This document shows, one piece after another, positions 1 through 8,448 of a stretch of 64,000 bases of DNA. Below the pieces are notes generated by a model. It was not told the origin of the DNA and ran no database searches. It was given only the letters and a program-made list of their open reading frames with translations. The stretch's first letter is position 1; the number at the start of each line of letters is the position of its first letter. The translations under genes and the position numbers were made by a program. The stretch is from NCBI GenBank assembly GCA_045655005.1, contig JAZOOJ010000007.1:124001-188000 (forward strand). Reading direction: 5' to 3'. This DNA comes from UMGS1908 sp045655005. Its GTDB lineage: Bacteria > Bacillota > Clostridia > Christensenellales > UBA1242.

Positions 1-1138
1 GCAAGTAATAACTCGCATCTTCAACATCTTTTGCTTTCTTCTCTAATGCATTTGCGTACGCAATAGTGTTTTCACGAACAACATTCATAACATCTCTTTG
101 AGCACAGGTGCAAAGTCTTTCTTTTGCCCTCAAAATAAAGCTATCAAATGTTCCACTTTCACACACTTTTATTAATGCTCCTTGCGGAATATCATCAACA
201 CTCTTCTTCGCCAAATCTAAAAGCCATAAATCCACCAAATTTTTATCGTCTTTAATTACTTCAGGTATAAAGAACTTCCTTGTTTCACCACTTAAAAATT
301 TGTCAATTGATGCTTTATCTATAAAGTAATCTAAACTTCTATGTCTATGTAAATCTGCAAGAGCTGGAATCGAACACTCATATGTCGTTTGATAGGAATA
401 ATCAAAATAGGTGCTGTTAAAGCCCTCCCTAATCAATGTCAACCCTCTCCCCTTATTATCATTTGCCACATTTTCTTTATATAAGTTATTCTCTTTTGCA
501 AAATTAACAAAACATTCAAAATATGGTTTTAGTCTTTCATACACGTAATTTGATGGTTTTTGTATTTCATTTTCAAACCAATGACAAATATAATTAAGTT
601 GACGGAAACTTGTTGTATAAATCAAATTGGTTGCTGGTAAAAAAATAGAGTTTAAACATCTGGTATTCTCTTGTGCCAACTTCTTGATTTTAATATCGGT
701 CATAAATGGCTCAGCTGGATACATTTCTTTGATTTTTCTCATAAAAATTTCAAGCCACTTGTCATACAAATTTTCTCTGTCGTTAGGATCCTTTAAAATT
801 GTATAGCGTCCACTTTTTTCACTAGTGTAATATTCTTTTTCATTATTTAAAATCATTGCAAAAATTTTAGGAACACCTGTTATTTCTAATGATAAGTGAG
901 AATGACCAAAACAACTGTGATGACCTGAATTTGCCACCAAATCCCCTCTACTACTGTGCTTCTCTGGTTCTTGATTTAAAAGACTGTCAAAACTGTCTTT
1001 CATATAACAAGTTCCCCCCATTAATCCAGCCATATACGTGTTATAATCAATATCAAACTTGGATTTCTCATCAAATGGTATTCTTGCATCTTCCCCCTCT
1101 TTTGCAAGACGTGTTACCGCCATTAATTTTAACTCCAT
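1..1138 (-). CDS. Long ThyX-like FAD-dependent thymidylate synthase family protein (partial)
   Basis: The reading frame is open from an ATG at 1138 to the left edge, so the C-terminus is missing; at least 379 codons are present. An AAGGAG ribosome site lies eight bases upstream. ThyX makes dTMP from dUMP with FAD and methylenetetrahydrofolate and is normally about 220-250 residues, so this is much longer. Residues 71-79 (SGHHSCFGH) match the ThyX histidine/serine region and residues 105-113 (TSEKSGRYT) match the second half of the ThyX signature. The RHR half of that signature appears only at residues 264-267 (HRHR). The protein therefore looks like two ThyX-like halves that each keep part of the active site. 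Whether it methylates dUMP or another base cannot be told. Confidence 0.75.
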   Translation of the reverse strand, partial: MELKLMAVTRLAKEGEDARIPFDEKSKFDIDYNTYMAGLMGGTCYMKDSFDSLLNQEPEKHSSRGDLVANSGHHSCFGHSHLSLEITGVPKIFAMILNNEKEYYTSEKSGRYTILKDPNDRENLYDKWLEIFMRKIKEMYPAEPFMTDIKIKKLAQENTRCLNSIFLPATNLIYTTSFRQLNYICHWFENEIQKPSNYVYERLKPYFECFVNFAKENNLYKENVANDNKGRGLTLIREGFNSTYFDYSYQTTYECSIPALADLHRHRSLDYFIDKASIDKFLSGETRKFFIPEVIKDDKNLVDLWLLDLAKKSVDDIPQGALIKVCESGTFDSFILRAKERLCTCAQRDVMNVVRENTIAYANALEKKAKDVEDASYYL

Positions 1139-1163
1139 AATCTTCTCCTTTGTTCTTTATATG

Positions 1164-1194
1164 AAAAATGTTCACTTATTGCAAGCGAACATTT
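1164..1194 (-). terminator. Terminator after the mreB-family gene
   Basis: On the minus strand an AAATGTTC/GAACATTT stem, with an inner CTT/AAG extension, is followed by five T. It separates the ppx-mreB unit from the ThyX-like gene. Confidence 0.6.
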
Positions 1195-1197
1195 ATT

Positions 1198-2202
1198 TTA
1201 TAATTCTGACAATTCTTTTAATAGTTTTGCATCGCTTAGCAATTTCCCAGCACCCAAACAATCGATTGCAGTAGTATAATCTTCAATTTTTACACTTAGC
1301 CCAAGTTCTTTTCTGAAATATTGCTCAACTCCAGTCATTAATGAATTCCCCCCCATTAAATACACACCTTTTGAAATAACATCTTGCACTATGTTTGGAG
1401 GACACTCATTCAAGATTGATTTAATCGCTTCAATTATCTTTGCATAATAATTTTCTAATACTTCATACAAATCTTGCGATTCAACAACAACTTCTCTTGC
1501 CATTTTTGTTTCTATATCTATTCCGCTAATTTCAATCTTTGACATATCATTTTTATAAAGGCTTCCAATCTCTTCTTTTAAAGATTCCGCAACACCATGT
1601 CCAATTTGAATGCCAAACTTATTTGCTATATGCTTTTCAATTGCCTTATCAATAACTTCACCGCCGACACCAATATTTACACCCTGAATTATCGAATTTA
1701 AACTTACAACCGCAATATCTGTTGACCCACCACCGATATTTACAAGACATACTCCATTAGGCTCAGCGACTGGGAAATTATATCCAATGGCACCACAAAT
1801 AATTGAAGGTACAAGCACTACGTCTTGAATTCCAACGCTGTAACAAACCTTCTCAAAAGTCTTTCTTTCTGAAAGGGTTAAACCAATTGGAGTACAAACA
1901 ACTGCTTTAATTCGTGGCTTTATAATTCCTCTTTTAATAACTTTGTTTAAAAAGGATTTCAACATTACGCACGCAAGTTCAACATCAGTTATTCTTCCCT
2001 CAAAAATAGGACTCATAACAAATGTTTGGTCATCGGTTCGTCCTTGCATCCTTTTAGCCCTACTTCCTACAGCTTTAACATCTCGGTCCTTCCCTGAACC
2101 AGTATAAGCAACAAGAGATGGCTCAAAAAGAACAATCCCTTCACCCTGTTTAAAAATGGAAGTATTACAACTACCAAGTTTAATAGCAATAGAATATGTC
2201 AT
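1198..2202 (-). CDS. mreB: MreB/Mbl-family bacterial actin
   Basis: Polymerising ATPase of the actin fold that guides cell-wall synthesis along the inner membrane. The N-terminal IAIKLGSCNTSIF is the phosphate-1 loop (more usually DLGTANT). GRITDVE and CLVNIGGGSTDIAVV (phosphate-2) follow, then YLMGGNSLMTGV (adenosine loop). At 334 residues it is normal length for MreB. I place the start at the fourth codon of the longest frame, because AAGGAG abuts the first ATG but lies nine bases before this one. It sits 29 bases after the ppx gene and is probably co-transcribed with it. No mreC or mreD is nearby, so it may be an Mbl/MreBH-type paralogue. The phosphate-1 motif is atypical (KLGSCNT). Confidence 0.85.
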   Translation of the reverse strand: MTYSIAIKLGSCNTSIFKQGEGIVLFEPSLVAYTGSGKDRDVKAVGSRAKRMQGRTDDQTFVMSPIFEGRITDVELACVMLKSFLNKVIKRGIIKPRIKAVVCTPIGLTLSERKTFEKVCYSVGIQDVVLVPSIICGAIGYNFPVAEPNGVCLVNIGGGSTDIAVVSLNSIIQGVNIGVGGEVIDKAIEKHIANKFGIQIGHGVAESLKEEIGSLYKNDMSKIEISGIDIETKMAREVVVESQDLYEVLENYYAKIIEAIKSILNECPPNIVQDVISKGVYLMGGNSLMTGVEQYFRKELGLSVKIEDYTTAIDCLGAGKLLSDAKLLKELSEL

Positions 2203-2231
2203 CTTGACCATCTCCTTAATTTCTTTTGATA

Positions 2232-3752
2232 TTATAAAATTTCTAAACGCTTGCTAAACATTTGCTCAAATGCTTTTGCAACACCTTTTGCCTCTTGAAC
2301 CTCAAATGTCTTATCAAGAGTATTTTCAGTCTTAAATATTACACTGTCACCTAATATATCACAATGAACATCGGTAATAACATCACTCATTGACGAATCA
2401 AAACTTTCTGCAAGCCTTAACATTATTCCAAGTTTTTTAACCGCAACGGCATCTTCTTCTTCAAACATACTTTGATATTTAATCCACGACGATAAATCAA
2501 TTTCTTCACCATGATGCAAAGACGCAACAAAGCTTGCCAATATTTGTTCTCTGTGAGTTAATCCCAAAACTTCTTTGTTTAAAATTGCATAAGCGCTATG
2601 TTTTGAATGTTTAAAATAATTTATTACATAGCCAATATCATGCATTGCACTGGCAACTCTTAAAACCTTCAAATATCCCTTTGGCAACTTGTGTACAACT
2701 TTAAGTTCTCTGTAAATCATTGTCGCCAACTTTTCAACCTGTTTGCTGTGTTCTTGTTGACGCTCGTTCAAATTCATAATGCAACCATCTACACCAAATT
2801 GAATTAAATCCAACACTGGTTTTTCTTGATTTAAAGAAATACTGCTTGCAAGAATTTTTCCTTCTAAGATCCCGCTTTTTGAAACAACAACTTCTTCGTT
2901 TTCAAACAATTTAAATATTTCTTTCATAATAACTAATGCAAGAACAAATAAATCCAGCCTTCCATCTTCAAGTCCTTTAAGCTTCTTAGTCCCGTCAAGT
3001 CCCATTGCAAGAACTTGCCCCATTATATATTCCATATCACTTAAATTCATTGTAAAATTATGAGCCCTGTCAAATTGGTATTTTTTATACTTTCTAACCA
3101 TTTTTGAAAGGTCTTCAAAATATCTTCCAACGCCGACAAACTTCAATTGTTTTGCGTCTTCTACCCATTCAAGAGAACTTAATTCATGACTTACATAATT
3201 CCTTATTGCTTCAATGCGTTCTTGTTCATCGCTATACTCATCTTTTGAGAAGGTGTTTAATAAACTTACCGGACCAAAAGAGAACACCTTCGAATTTACA
3301 ACACCACGTCTGTTGTATTGAACTATTCTTATAGAATCTTGTTCAACTTGGCATGTTAATGCCTTATTTGAATCAATTGTACCAAGAGATGCTTTGTACA
3401 ACGCTTCACATTGTTGCTCTTCATCAACAACATCAAGTTTAAACCCGCATTTTGTATAAACTTCATCAATAAAACTGTTCAAGTTTTTTGGACGCATTTC
3501 GCCTAAAAAAGTTCCATACATATTAGTTTTTTCAACACCAAACATATTGCAAGTTTGCTTGAATTGTTTCAACACCTCAATAGCATCTTCAATTTGCGGA
3601 CGTTTAAAAAAATGGTCCTTTTCAAAATCCTTTCCAAGCTCTATTGGAACAATTCTTCTGGTTATTAAATTAAAATGTGCATTTGTTTTTGTTTCGGCAA
3701 TTATTAATTTTGCCAAGTAATTGTTGATTTCGATAAAAGCTATCTTTTCCAA
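2232..3752 (-). CDS. ppx: Ppx/GppA-family exopolyphosphatase with C-terminal HD domain
   Basis: Predicted polyphosphate or pppGpp phosphohydrolase in the cytoplasm. Residues 1 to about 310 form a sugar-kinase/actin-like fold, beginning IAFIEINNYLAKLII. About 320-506 is an HD-type helical domain (SAMHDIGYVINYFKHSKHSAY). The two-domain layout and 506-residue length match GppA/Ppx2. The usual glutamate/glycine motifs of the N-domain look diverged: the start reads EINNYLAKL instead of DxGSNSxRL, and the middle reads VFSFGPVSL instead of DIGGGS. Catalytic competence of that half is therefore uncertain. It is the first gene of a unit with mreB and has a promoter at 3794-3822. Confidence 0.75.
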   Translation of the reverse strand: MEKIAFIEINNYLAKLIIAETKTNAHFNLITRRIVPIELGKDFEKDHFFKRPQIEDAIEVLKQFKQTCNMFGVEKTNMYGTFLGEMRPKNLNSFIDEVYTKCGFKLDVVDEEQQCEALYKASLGTIDSNKALTCQVEQDSIRIVQYNRRGVVNSKVFSFGPVSLLNTFSKDEYSDEQERIEAIRNYVSHELSSLEWVEDAKQLKFVGVGRYFEDLSKMVRKYKKYQFDRAHNFTMNLSDMEYIMGQVLAMGLDGTKKLKGLEDGRLDLFVLALVIMKEIFKLFENEEVVVSKSGILEGKILASSISLNQEKPVLDLIQFGVDGCIMNLNERQQEHSKQVEKLATMIYRELKVVHKLPKGYLKVLRVASAMHDIGYVINYFKHSKHSAYAILNKEVLGLTHREQILASFVASLHHGEEIDLSSWIKYQSMFEEEDAVAVKKLGIMLRLAESFDSSMSDVITDVHCDILGDSVIFKTENTLDKTFEVQEAKGVAKAFEQMFSKRLEIL

Positions 3753-3793
3753 TTTGCTACTCTCCTAACTAGATTTCCCCCGAGTACTATTAG

Positions 3794-3822
3794 ATTATAA
3801 CACAAATCAAGCTAAAAGTGAA
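3794..3822 (-). promoter_or_regulatory. Sigma-A-type promoter for ppx-mreB
   Basis: A -35 of TTCACT and a perfect -10 of TATAAT are separated by 17 bases on the minus strand, upstream of the ppx start. Confidence 0.55.
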
Positions 3823-3839
3823 TAGTTTTTTTATTATTT

Positions 3840-4658
3840 TTAAATTTTATCTATTGCGTCAATTATTGCCATAATTGTCTGACTTGGACAGACCATTGCA
3901 CACTCATAACACTTTGTGCATTTTGAATCGATATATATTAGTTGCCCCTTATCATCGAATTTTAACGCCCCATATTTACAAGCCTCGACACATTTCCCAC
4001 ATTTTGAGCATCCCACAGAGCAATAGTTGTTTATGTATTCATCTTTATGCTCTGTTAAGCAATATTTACAAGCTGTTACAATCTTTTGGTCTAGCGGAAT
4101 CATCTTTATCAGTTTGTCTGGACATTCTTTTACACATTTACCACAGCCTATACATAAATTCCTATCAATTTCTGCAACACCAAATTCATTTTTGAATATT
4201 GCCCCGCTTGGACACACCTTTGCACAATCCATACAGCCAAGACAAGCGTATTTGCAAGCCTTATCTCCACTATAAAGCTTGTTGACGTATTGACAGCCTT
4301 CAACACCTTGATATTGAAAACGATTAACTACTCTTGAACCGCCCCTGCAAAACACAAAGGCAACTTCTTTGCCATTTTTCTTTAATTGCTCATTTAAACT
4401 TTTAGAGATCTCTTCCAATTCGCTTTTTTTAATATCATCAAATTGACCTGCATTAATCGCACCATTTTCTATTTCTTCAATCACTTCTTCTCGTGTTTTG
4501 TTTTTGAGTTTCAATTCTTCATCTCCACATCTTTTGTTGACAATTGAACGCACAACACTTGATTTTTTATCCTTTAGCAAATATTGGAATAAAAAATAAA
4601 CCAAAAACAAACATGCCATCAACGCAAGTAAAACTATCATTAATTGAACAACTTTCAT
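3840..4658 (-). CDS. rnfB: RnfB-like polyferredoxin subunit lacking the N-terminal cluster
   Basis: Last gene of the rnf-type operon. Residues 1-28 are one membrane anchor. From about 98 the protein matches RnfB: EVAFVFCRGG (C104), then C122 and C135, then ferredoxin modules CLGCMDCAKVCP (139-150) and CIGCGKCVKECP (169-180), followed by two more Cys sets near the C-terminus. The segment that should carry the first [4Fe-4S] cluster (usually GANCGACGxxGC) reads RCGDEELKLKNK and holds one cysteine. The start is the ATG with AAAGGAGAAAG just upstream; a longer in-frame start would overlap rnfA. Family role: accept electrons from ferredoxin and pass them to the membrane subunits. Confidence 0.85.
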   Translation of the reverse strand: MKVVQLMIVLLALMACLFLVYFLFQYLLKDKKSSVVRSIVNKRCGDEELKLKNKTREEVIEEIENGAINAGQFDDIKKSELEEISKSLNEQLKKNGKEVAFVFCRGGSRVVNRFQYQGVEGCQYVNKLYSGDKACKYACLGCMDCAKVCPSGAIFKNEFGVAEIDRNLCIGCGKCVKECPDKLIKMIPLDQKIVTACKYCLTEHKDEYINNYCSVGCSKCGKCVEACKYGALKFDDKGQLIYIDSKCTKCYECAMVCPSQTIMAIIDAIDKI

Positions 4659-4672
4659 CTGTACTTTCTCCT

Positions 4673-5224
4673 TTAAAACGCCGTCCAAATCACTACTAAA
4701 ATAAACACAACTATCAGTGAAGCAATATTTGAATTTATTGCCCCATCCTTTTTATCAAAATAATTTTGCCTAATTCCAGCAATTACACTTAAAACAAACC
4801 AAATCCCCAGCCCACTCGATATTACGCTTGCAAGCATCTCGCCAAATCTAAGCCTAGCAAAACTTGTAGGCAATAATAGCAAAAACAAATTACAAGCAAG
4901 TATTGGCATAAAATATCCTATCTCTAGATAAAACCTTGGGGCAAGTTTTTTCGTTACAAATTCTGCAATTTGAACCAATCCTGCGACACAGACTAATGTA
5001 ACTAAAAACAACAATCTTACAATTCCATAGTATTGCAGAATCATATTACATAAAAAGATTATAAGCGACGACACAAGCAAAACACAAAAAATTATCAAAC
5101 TATATATTGATGCGTTTTTAATTCCTTTTAGCCTGTTAGTTGTAACATCAACGCCCGAACAATTCGCCACCAAACAATTTGATGCCAAAATTCCAGACAA
5201 TGCAATAGTTAAAAAATTAATCAT
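4673..5224 (-). CDS. rnfA: RnfA-like integral membrane subunit
   Basis: 183 residues with about six hydrophobic helices, the right length and position for RnfA (order C-D-x-E-A-B). In RnfA/NqrE a cysteine in GLCP near residue 25 and one in an NC pair near residue 110 hold an intramembrane [2Fe-2S] cluster with RnfE/NqrD. Here the first site reads SGVDV (Asp26), with cysteines displaced to 17 and 22. The second site reads ILACNLF, with cysteine on the other side of the asparagine. The start overlaps the end of rnfE by eight bases, suggesting translational coupling. Assignment is by topology, length and operon position more than by residue identity. Confidence 0.7.
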   Translation of the reverse strand: MINFLTIALSGILASNCLVANCSGVDVTTNRLKGIKNASIYSLIIFCVLLVSSLIIFLCNMILQYYGIVRLLFLVTLVCVAGLVQIAEFVTKKLAPRFYLEIGYFMPILACNLFLLLLPTSFARLRFGEMLASVISSGLGIWFVLSVIAGIRQNYFDKKDGAINSNIASLIVVFILVVIWTAF

Positions 5225-5936
5225 TATCTTGTCCTCCTATTTTAGCGTCAATATTGTTCTCTAGAATAGTCTGATTTGGCTTCACAATAGTTCTGTTTGC
5301 CAACGTACAATTTTGTTCTATGTACGCTAAATATCTGTCTGTAAGTTTATTTTTAATTTCAACACGTTTTTTTATGTTTTTTACTACTGCCACATAACAA
5401 GCACCATAACAAATAATAATTAATAACGCACCTGCAAACGATGCAAAAAATACCGACCCCGTAAAGCCCATAAATTGGTCACCAAACAGAGTTCCAAATC
5501 CAAGAATCTCTCTTGCCATACCAACAACAAATATCATTAAATAATATTCAAAACCAATATTTACACAATTTAAATAGGATTTCTTCACGCTTTTTTCTTT
5601 AAATGTAAATTCAAGCATAAAGATTATTACAGTTGCAACAAACAAATAGTAAATCGAGTCCGAAACACCACTATATTCATTAATCCAAAACTCACTTACT
5701 ACCGAATCGACAAAATACTCCACGCCAACGACTATTAAAACAAAGCAAGGAATTCTTACATTTTCATATATCATCGGTTTAAAAAGTATTACAACCGACA
5801 AACTCAAAGCCATCGCAATAACAAGAACAAGCCCAAACCTTAGTGCACTCATAGCAGATGTGCAAAGATAAAGCAATGGCAATAATCCTACACCAAAATA
5901 AACTACTGGGTTATAAACATAATCATATCTTTTCAT
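5217..5936 (-). CDS. rnfE: RnfE-like integral membrane subunit
   Basis: 239 residues with about six hydrophobic helices. The N-terminal NPVVYFGVGLLPLLYLCTSA corresponds to the RnfE/NqrD region NPVxVxVLGLCPxLAVTTS, but the cluster cysteine is leucine (L19); C25 is four residues further on. The second ligand region (usually NCxxLGR) reads EYYLMIFVVGMARE, without cysteine. A hydrophilic tail of about 45 residues (K-rich, then polar) extends beyond the last helix. It lies between the 59-residue peptide gene (14-base overlap) and rnfA (8-base overlap). It is an RnfE homologue in a complex that probably lacks the intramembrane iron-sulphur cluster. Confidence 0.7.
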   Translation of the reverse strand: MKRYDYVYNPVVYFGVGLLPLLYLCTSAMSALRFGLVLVIAMALSLSVVILFKPMIYENVRIPCFVLIVVGVEYFVDSVVSEFWINEYSGVSDSIYYLFVATVIIFMLEFTFKEKSVKKSYLNCVNIGFEYYLMIFVVGMAREILGFGTLFGDQFMGFTGSVFFASFAGALLIIICYGACYVAVVKNIKKRVEIKNKLTDRYLAYIEQNCTLANRTIVKPNQTILENNIDAKIGGQDND

Positions 5937-6102
5937 TTGTCACCACCTCGTAATTTGTTTCATATTCAAAATCTTTATACCTATCAAAAAATGAAGTCGT
6001 CTTATTGAAAAGAACATCGGTAACAAGTAGCATTGCAATACACAAGACTACAAAAAACATCCAACTTAAAAATGCTACACCCATCTTTTTGAACATTTCC
6101 AT
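5923..6102 (-). CDS. 59-residue single-helix membrane peptide in the RnfG position
   Basis: This short frame starts at an ATG sharing its A with the TAA stop of rnfD and ends 14 bases inside rnfE, so it is almost certainly translated within the operon. The peptide starts MEMFKKMGVAFLSWMFFVVL, has one transmembrane helix (about residues 8-30) and a polar tail (about 31-59) rich in Asp, Tyr, Glu and Thr. RnfG normally occupies this slot as a protein of about 200 residues: one helix plus an extracytoplasmic FMN-binding domain with a flavinylated threonine. Only the anchor and a short stub remain here. It could be a vestigial RnfG or an unrelated assembly subunit. Confidence 0.75.
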   Translation of the reverse strand: MEMFKKMGVAFLSWMFFVVLCIAMLLVTDVLFNKTTSFFDRYKDFEYETNYEVVTNEKI

Positions 6103-7022
6103 TATTTCTTCTCCCCAACTATTCTTGGTCTATAAAAACCTTTTATTGCGTTTGCAACAATTCCGACCATCAACACTGCATAAAACGCACCCAAGTCTGG
6201 ATTTTTTCCATACTTCCAATACAAAACAGTAATAGCACCCGCTGTTATTCCATAAATTAATTTACCAAGCAATGTTTTTGGCACACACGAATAATCGGTT
6301 AATAAATAAAATCCGCATAGAACCACACCGCCAGCACATAAAAGCATAAATGCTTCTTTTACGCCAAAGCACAGCATCCCCACAATCAGTATAGTAACTA
6401 TATATATCACTGGGACTTTATAGTCTATAACTTTTAGCACACATAAAGCAACCCCACCCGCAATCAAAAATAGTACGGCAGTTTCTCCAATTGCCCCAAC
6501 ACTATTTCCAATAAGTAGGCCAAAAAACCCACTCTCAGGCCTTCCTCCAGAAATAATAGTGTTTAAAAGCGTTACAGATTGCTCTCCTCCAAATGCACTT
6601 GCATAGCAACTTGCTATATTTGCGAATGCAATAAATGTAATAACTTTTGCAAACGCTGTTTCGTTCACAATACTTTTACCAGCTCCGCCCATACAATTTT
6701 TAATCAAAACATTCGAGAGAATTGCACCCAATAGCGGATACAAAATTGGCAATTTGGGAGGCATCGTAAGAGCAATTAACATTGCCGACACAAGAGTTGA
6801 ATAATCGTTAAAAACAAATTTTTTATATCTAATGAAGTTGTATACAATTTCTGAGCCAATCACCCCAATTGTAGATATTAATAAAATCAATACCGCACGC
6901 AATCCAAAAAATATTGTCCCCGCAACAAATGCCGGCAACAAAGAAATCGCAATAATTAAATAAAGTTTGTTAGCTGTTACATCTTTTTTTATATGAGGAG
7001 AAAACGATACATAATTTTCCAT
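6102..7022 (-). CDS. rnfD: RnfD-like membrane subunit
   Basis: 306 residues with nine or ten hydrophobic helices. SFSPHIKKDVTANKL matches the RnfD N-terminus (SSPHxxxxxSTxxxM), FNDYSTLVSAMLIALTMPP is the RnfD/NqrB helix motif, and GNSVGAIGETAVLFLIAGG matches GxxxGSIGETSxxxxLxGG. The flavin-bearing threonine of RnfD sits in a S/D-G-A-T-P motif just before that segment; here the aligned stretch reads QSVTLLN (T151), so covalent FMN attachment by ApbE is doubtful. Family role: ion-translocating membrane subunit. It is spaced two bases from rnfC and overlaps the next small gene by one base. Confidence 0.85.
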   Translation of the reverse strand: MENYVSFSPHIKKDVTANKLYLIIAISLLPAFVAGTIFFGLRAVLILLISTIGVIGSEIVYNFIRYKKFVFNDYSTLVSAMLIALTMPPKLPILYPLLGAILSNVLIKNCMGGAGKSIVNETAFAKVITFIAFANIASCYASAFGGEQSVTLLNTIISGGRPESGFFGLLIGNSVGAIGETAVLFLIAGGVALCVLKVIDYKVPVIYIVTILIVGMLCFGVKEAFMLLCAGGVVLCGFYLLTDYSCVPKTLLGKLIYGITAGAITVLYWKYGKNPDLGAFYAVLMVGIVANAIKGFYRPRIVGEKK

Positions 7023-7024
7023 AA

Positions 7025-8350
7025 CTAAATACGTTCACCTCCCTTTCCTTCAATTACATCTTTCGCATACGAAATTCTTTGCACTAAATACCTTTTTGTT
7101 GGGCATACATATGAACAACACCCACATTTTGTACAATATTCAACCCCAAACCTTTTACAACCATCATAGTCTTCATCTTGACTTAATTCATCAAGCTTAT
7201 ATGGCAATAATCTTTTTGGGCACACCTCAGAACACTTCCCGCAACCAATACAATCACTTTCAAGATTTAATGCATTTTCCATACCAGACAAAAACATTAC
7301 TCCTTTTGTGGTTTTTGTAATTGAACAATCCAAGCCACTAACTGCAACACCTCGCATTGGGCCACCCACAACAATTTTAGTAATATTATCGGAATAACCT
7401 TGCCTTGTCTGATTTACAATTTCTCCAATTGTTGTTCCAACCTTTACCCATATGTTTTTCTGTTCATTGTAAAGCTCACCAACTCCGACAACTGTGATTA
7501 ATTTGTAATCATCACACACACCTCGTGTTATCGCTTGAAAAACAGGCAAGCAACAACCTGCATCAATTACTACAAGTTTAGATTTTTTGTTTTGCTTTAT
7601 GTGTTTTCTGCTATCTGAAAGAGCATAAACTAACTCATTTTCATCTCCGACTGGGTATTTATCTCCCACCTTTGAAACCTCAAACCTTATCATTCCATCG
7701 TAATTTCTAAGAACTTCTAGAAATGGATTTAATTGAGTACACACCGAATCTGTCATGGCAATTTTTACGAAATTAGCACCAAGACATTGAACAATATACT
7801 CAATGCCTCTAATCACATCGTTAGGCATAGTATTAAACAAAAAAGCCGTACTGTTAATATAAGGTTCATCAGTGCAGGCATTTATAACAATTGAATCAAC
7901 AATTTCATCTTCTTCAACTGTCAACTTTTTATATAGAGGGACTCCATCATTATTTACAATACCACAATCATAAATTCTTTTTAAAATTTGGTCTGGAGTC
8001 AATTCTTCTTCAATTAAATCAGGAAGTCTAAAAAATGCCTCTTCGCTGTTTGTCTCAATGATTACGTGGTCACAACTTCCACCAAAAACAGAAGGGCGTT
8101 TCTCAATTGCAACAACCTTTCCAGTGACTGGTGATAAAACAACGGTTGTTCGACCTTTTGCTAGAATCGAACCAACATAAACTTCTTCCCCTACTTCAAC
8201 CATAACCAAAGGCAAAGCACCCTTCGCTTGCTTTAATGACACAAAAACATATTTAGGCAATCCAAGAGTCTCAGTCCCATCAACGACTGTATACGGAGAT
8301 TGAGACAACAGTTTAATTCCTCTTTTGTATTTATAAGATTTAATTTCCAT
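7025..8350 (-). CDS. rnfC: RnfC-like peripheral subunit with degenerate FMN loop
   Basis: First gene of the operon, 441 residues, normal RnfC length. The N-terminal biotin/lipoyl-like region (LSPVTGKVVAIEKRPSVFGG) and the two [4Fe-4S] motifs CIGCGKCSEVCP (367-378) and CTKCGCCSYVCP (406-417) are intact. The glycine-rich FMN/NADH loop, usually GMGGAGFPT, reads GIVNNDGVPLYKKL (130-143). The following NGAECEPY motif reads NACTDEPY (157-164). In family members this subunit exchanges electrons with NAD; the loop change argues that flavin or NADH binding is impaired or different. A promoter lies at 8386-8414. Confidence 0.88.
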   Translation of the reverse strand: MEIKSYKYKRGIKLLSQSPYTVVDGTETLGLPKYVFVSLKQAKGALPLVMVEVGEEVYVGSILAKGRTTVVLSPVTGKVVAIEKRPSVFGGSCDHVIIETNSEEAFFRLPDLIEEELTPDQILKRIYDCGIVNNDGVPLYKKLTVEEDEIVDSIVINACTDEPYINSTAFLFNTMPNDVIRGIEYIVQCLGANFVKIAMTDSVCTQLNPFLEVLRNYDGMIRFEVSKVGDKYPVGDENELVYALSDSRKHIKQNKKSKLVVIDAGCCLPVFQAITRGVCDDYKLITVVGVGELYNEQKNIWVKVGTTIGEIVNQTRQGYSDNITKIVVGGPMRGVAVSGLDCSITKTTKGVMFLSGMENALNLESDCIGCGKCSEVCPKRLLPYKLDELSQDEDYDGCKRFGVEYCTKCGCCSYVCPTKRYLVQRISYAKDVIEGKGGERI

Positions 8351-8385
8351 TTTAAACCATTTTCCTAAGTTATAATTTTATAATT

Positions 8386-8414
8386 ATAATAGCAAAAAAA
8401 AATCGACTTGTCTA
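8386..8414 (-). promoter_or_regulatory. Promoter of the rnf-type operon
   Basis: TAGACA and TATTAT are separated by 17 bases on the minus strand, ahead of rnfC. The -35 hexamer lies inside one arm of the upstream terminator hairpin (8408-8437). Confidence 0.5.
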
Positions 8415-8437
8415 ATAATTTTGACGGGTTTAGACAA
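8393..8437 (-). terminator. Terminator after the TauE/SafE half genes
   Basis: A TTGTCTAA/TTAGACAA stem of eight perfect pairs is followed by GTCGA and a run of T on the minus strand, between the permease gene and rnfC. Confidence 0.6.
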
Positions 8438-8448
8438 TTTAAAAAAGT

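Noticed and set aside
889..1140. Plus-strand frames inside the first 1.1 kb
   Set aside because: They are shadows of the minus-strand ThyX-like frame, which is open through the whole region with a good ribosome site and family motifs.
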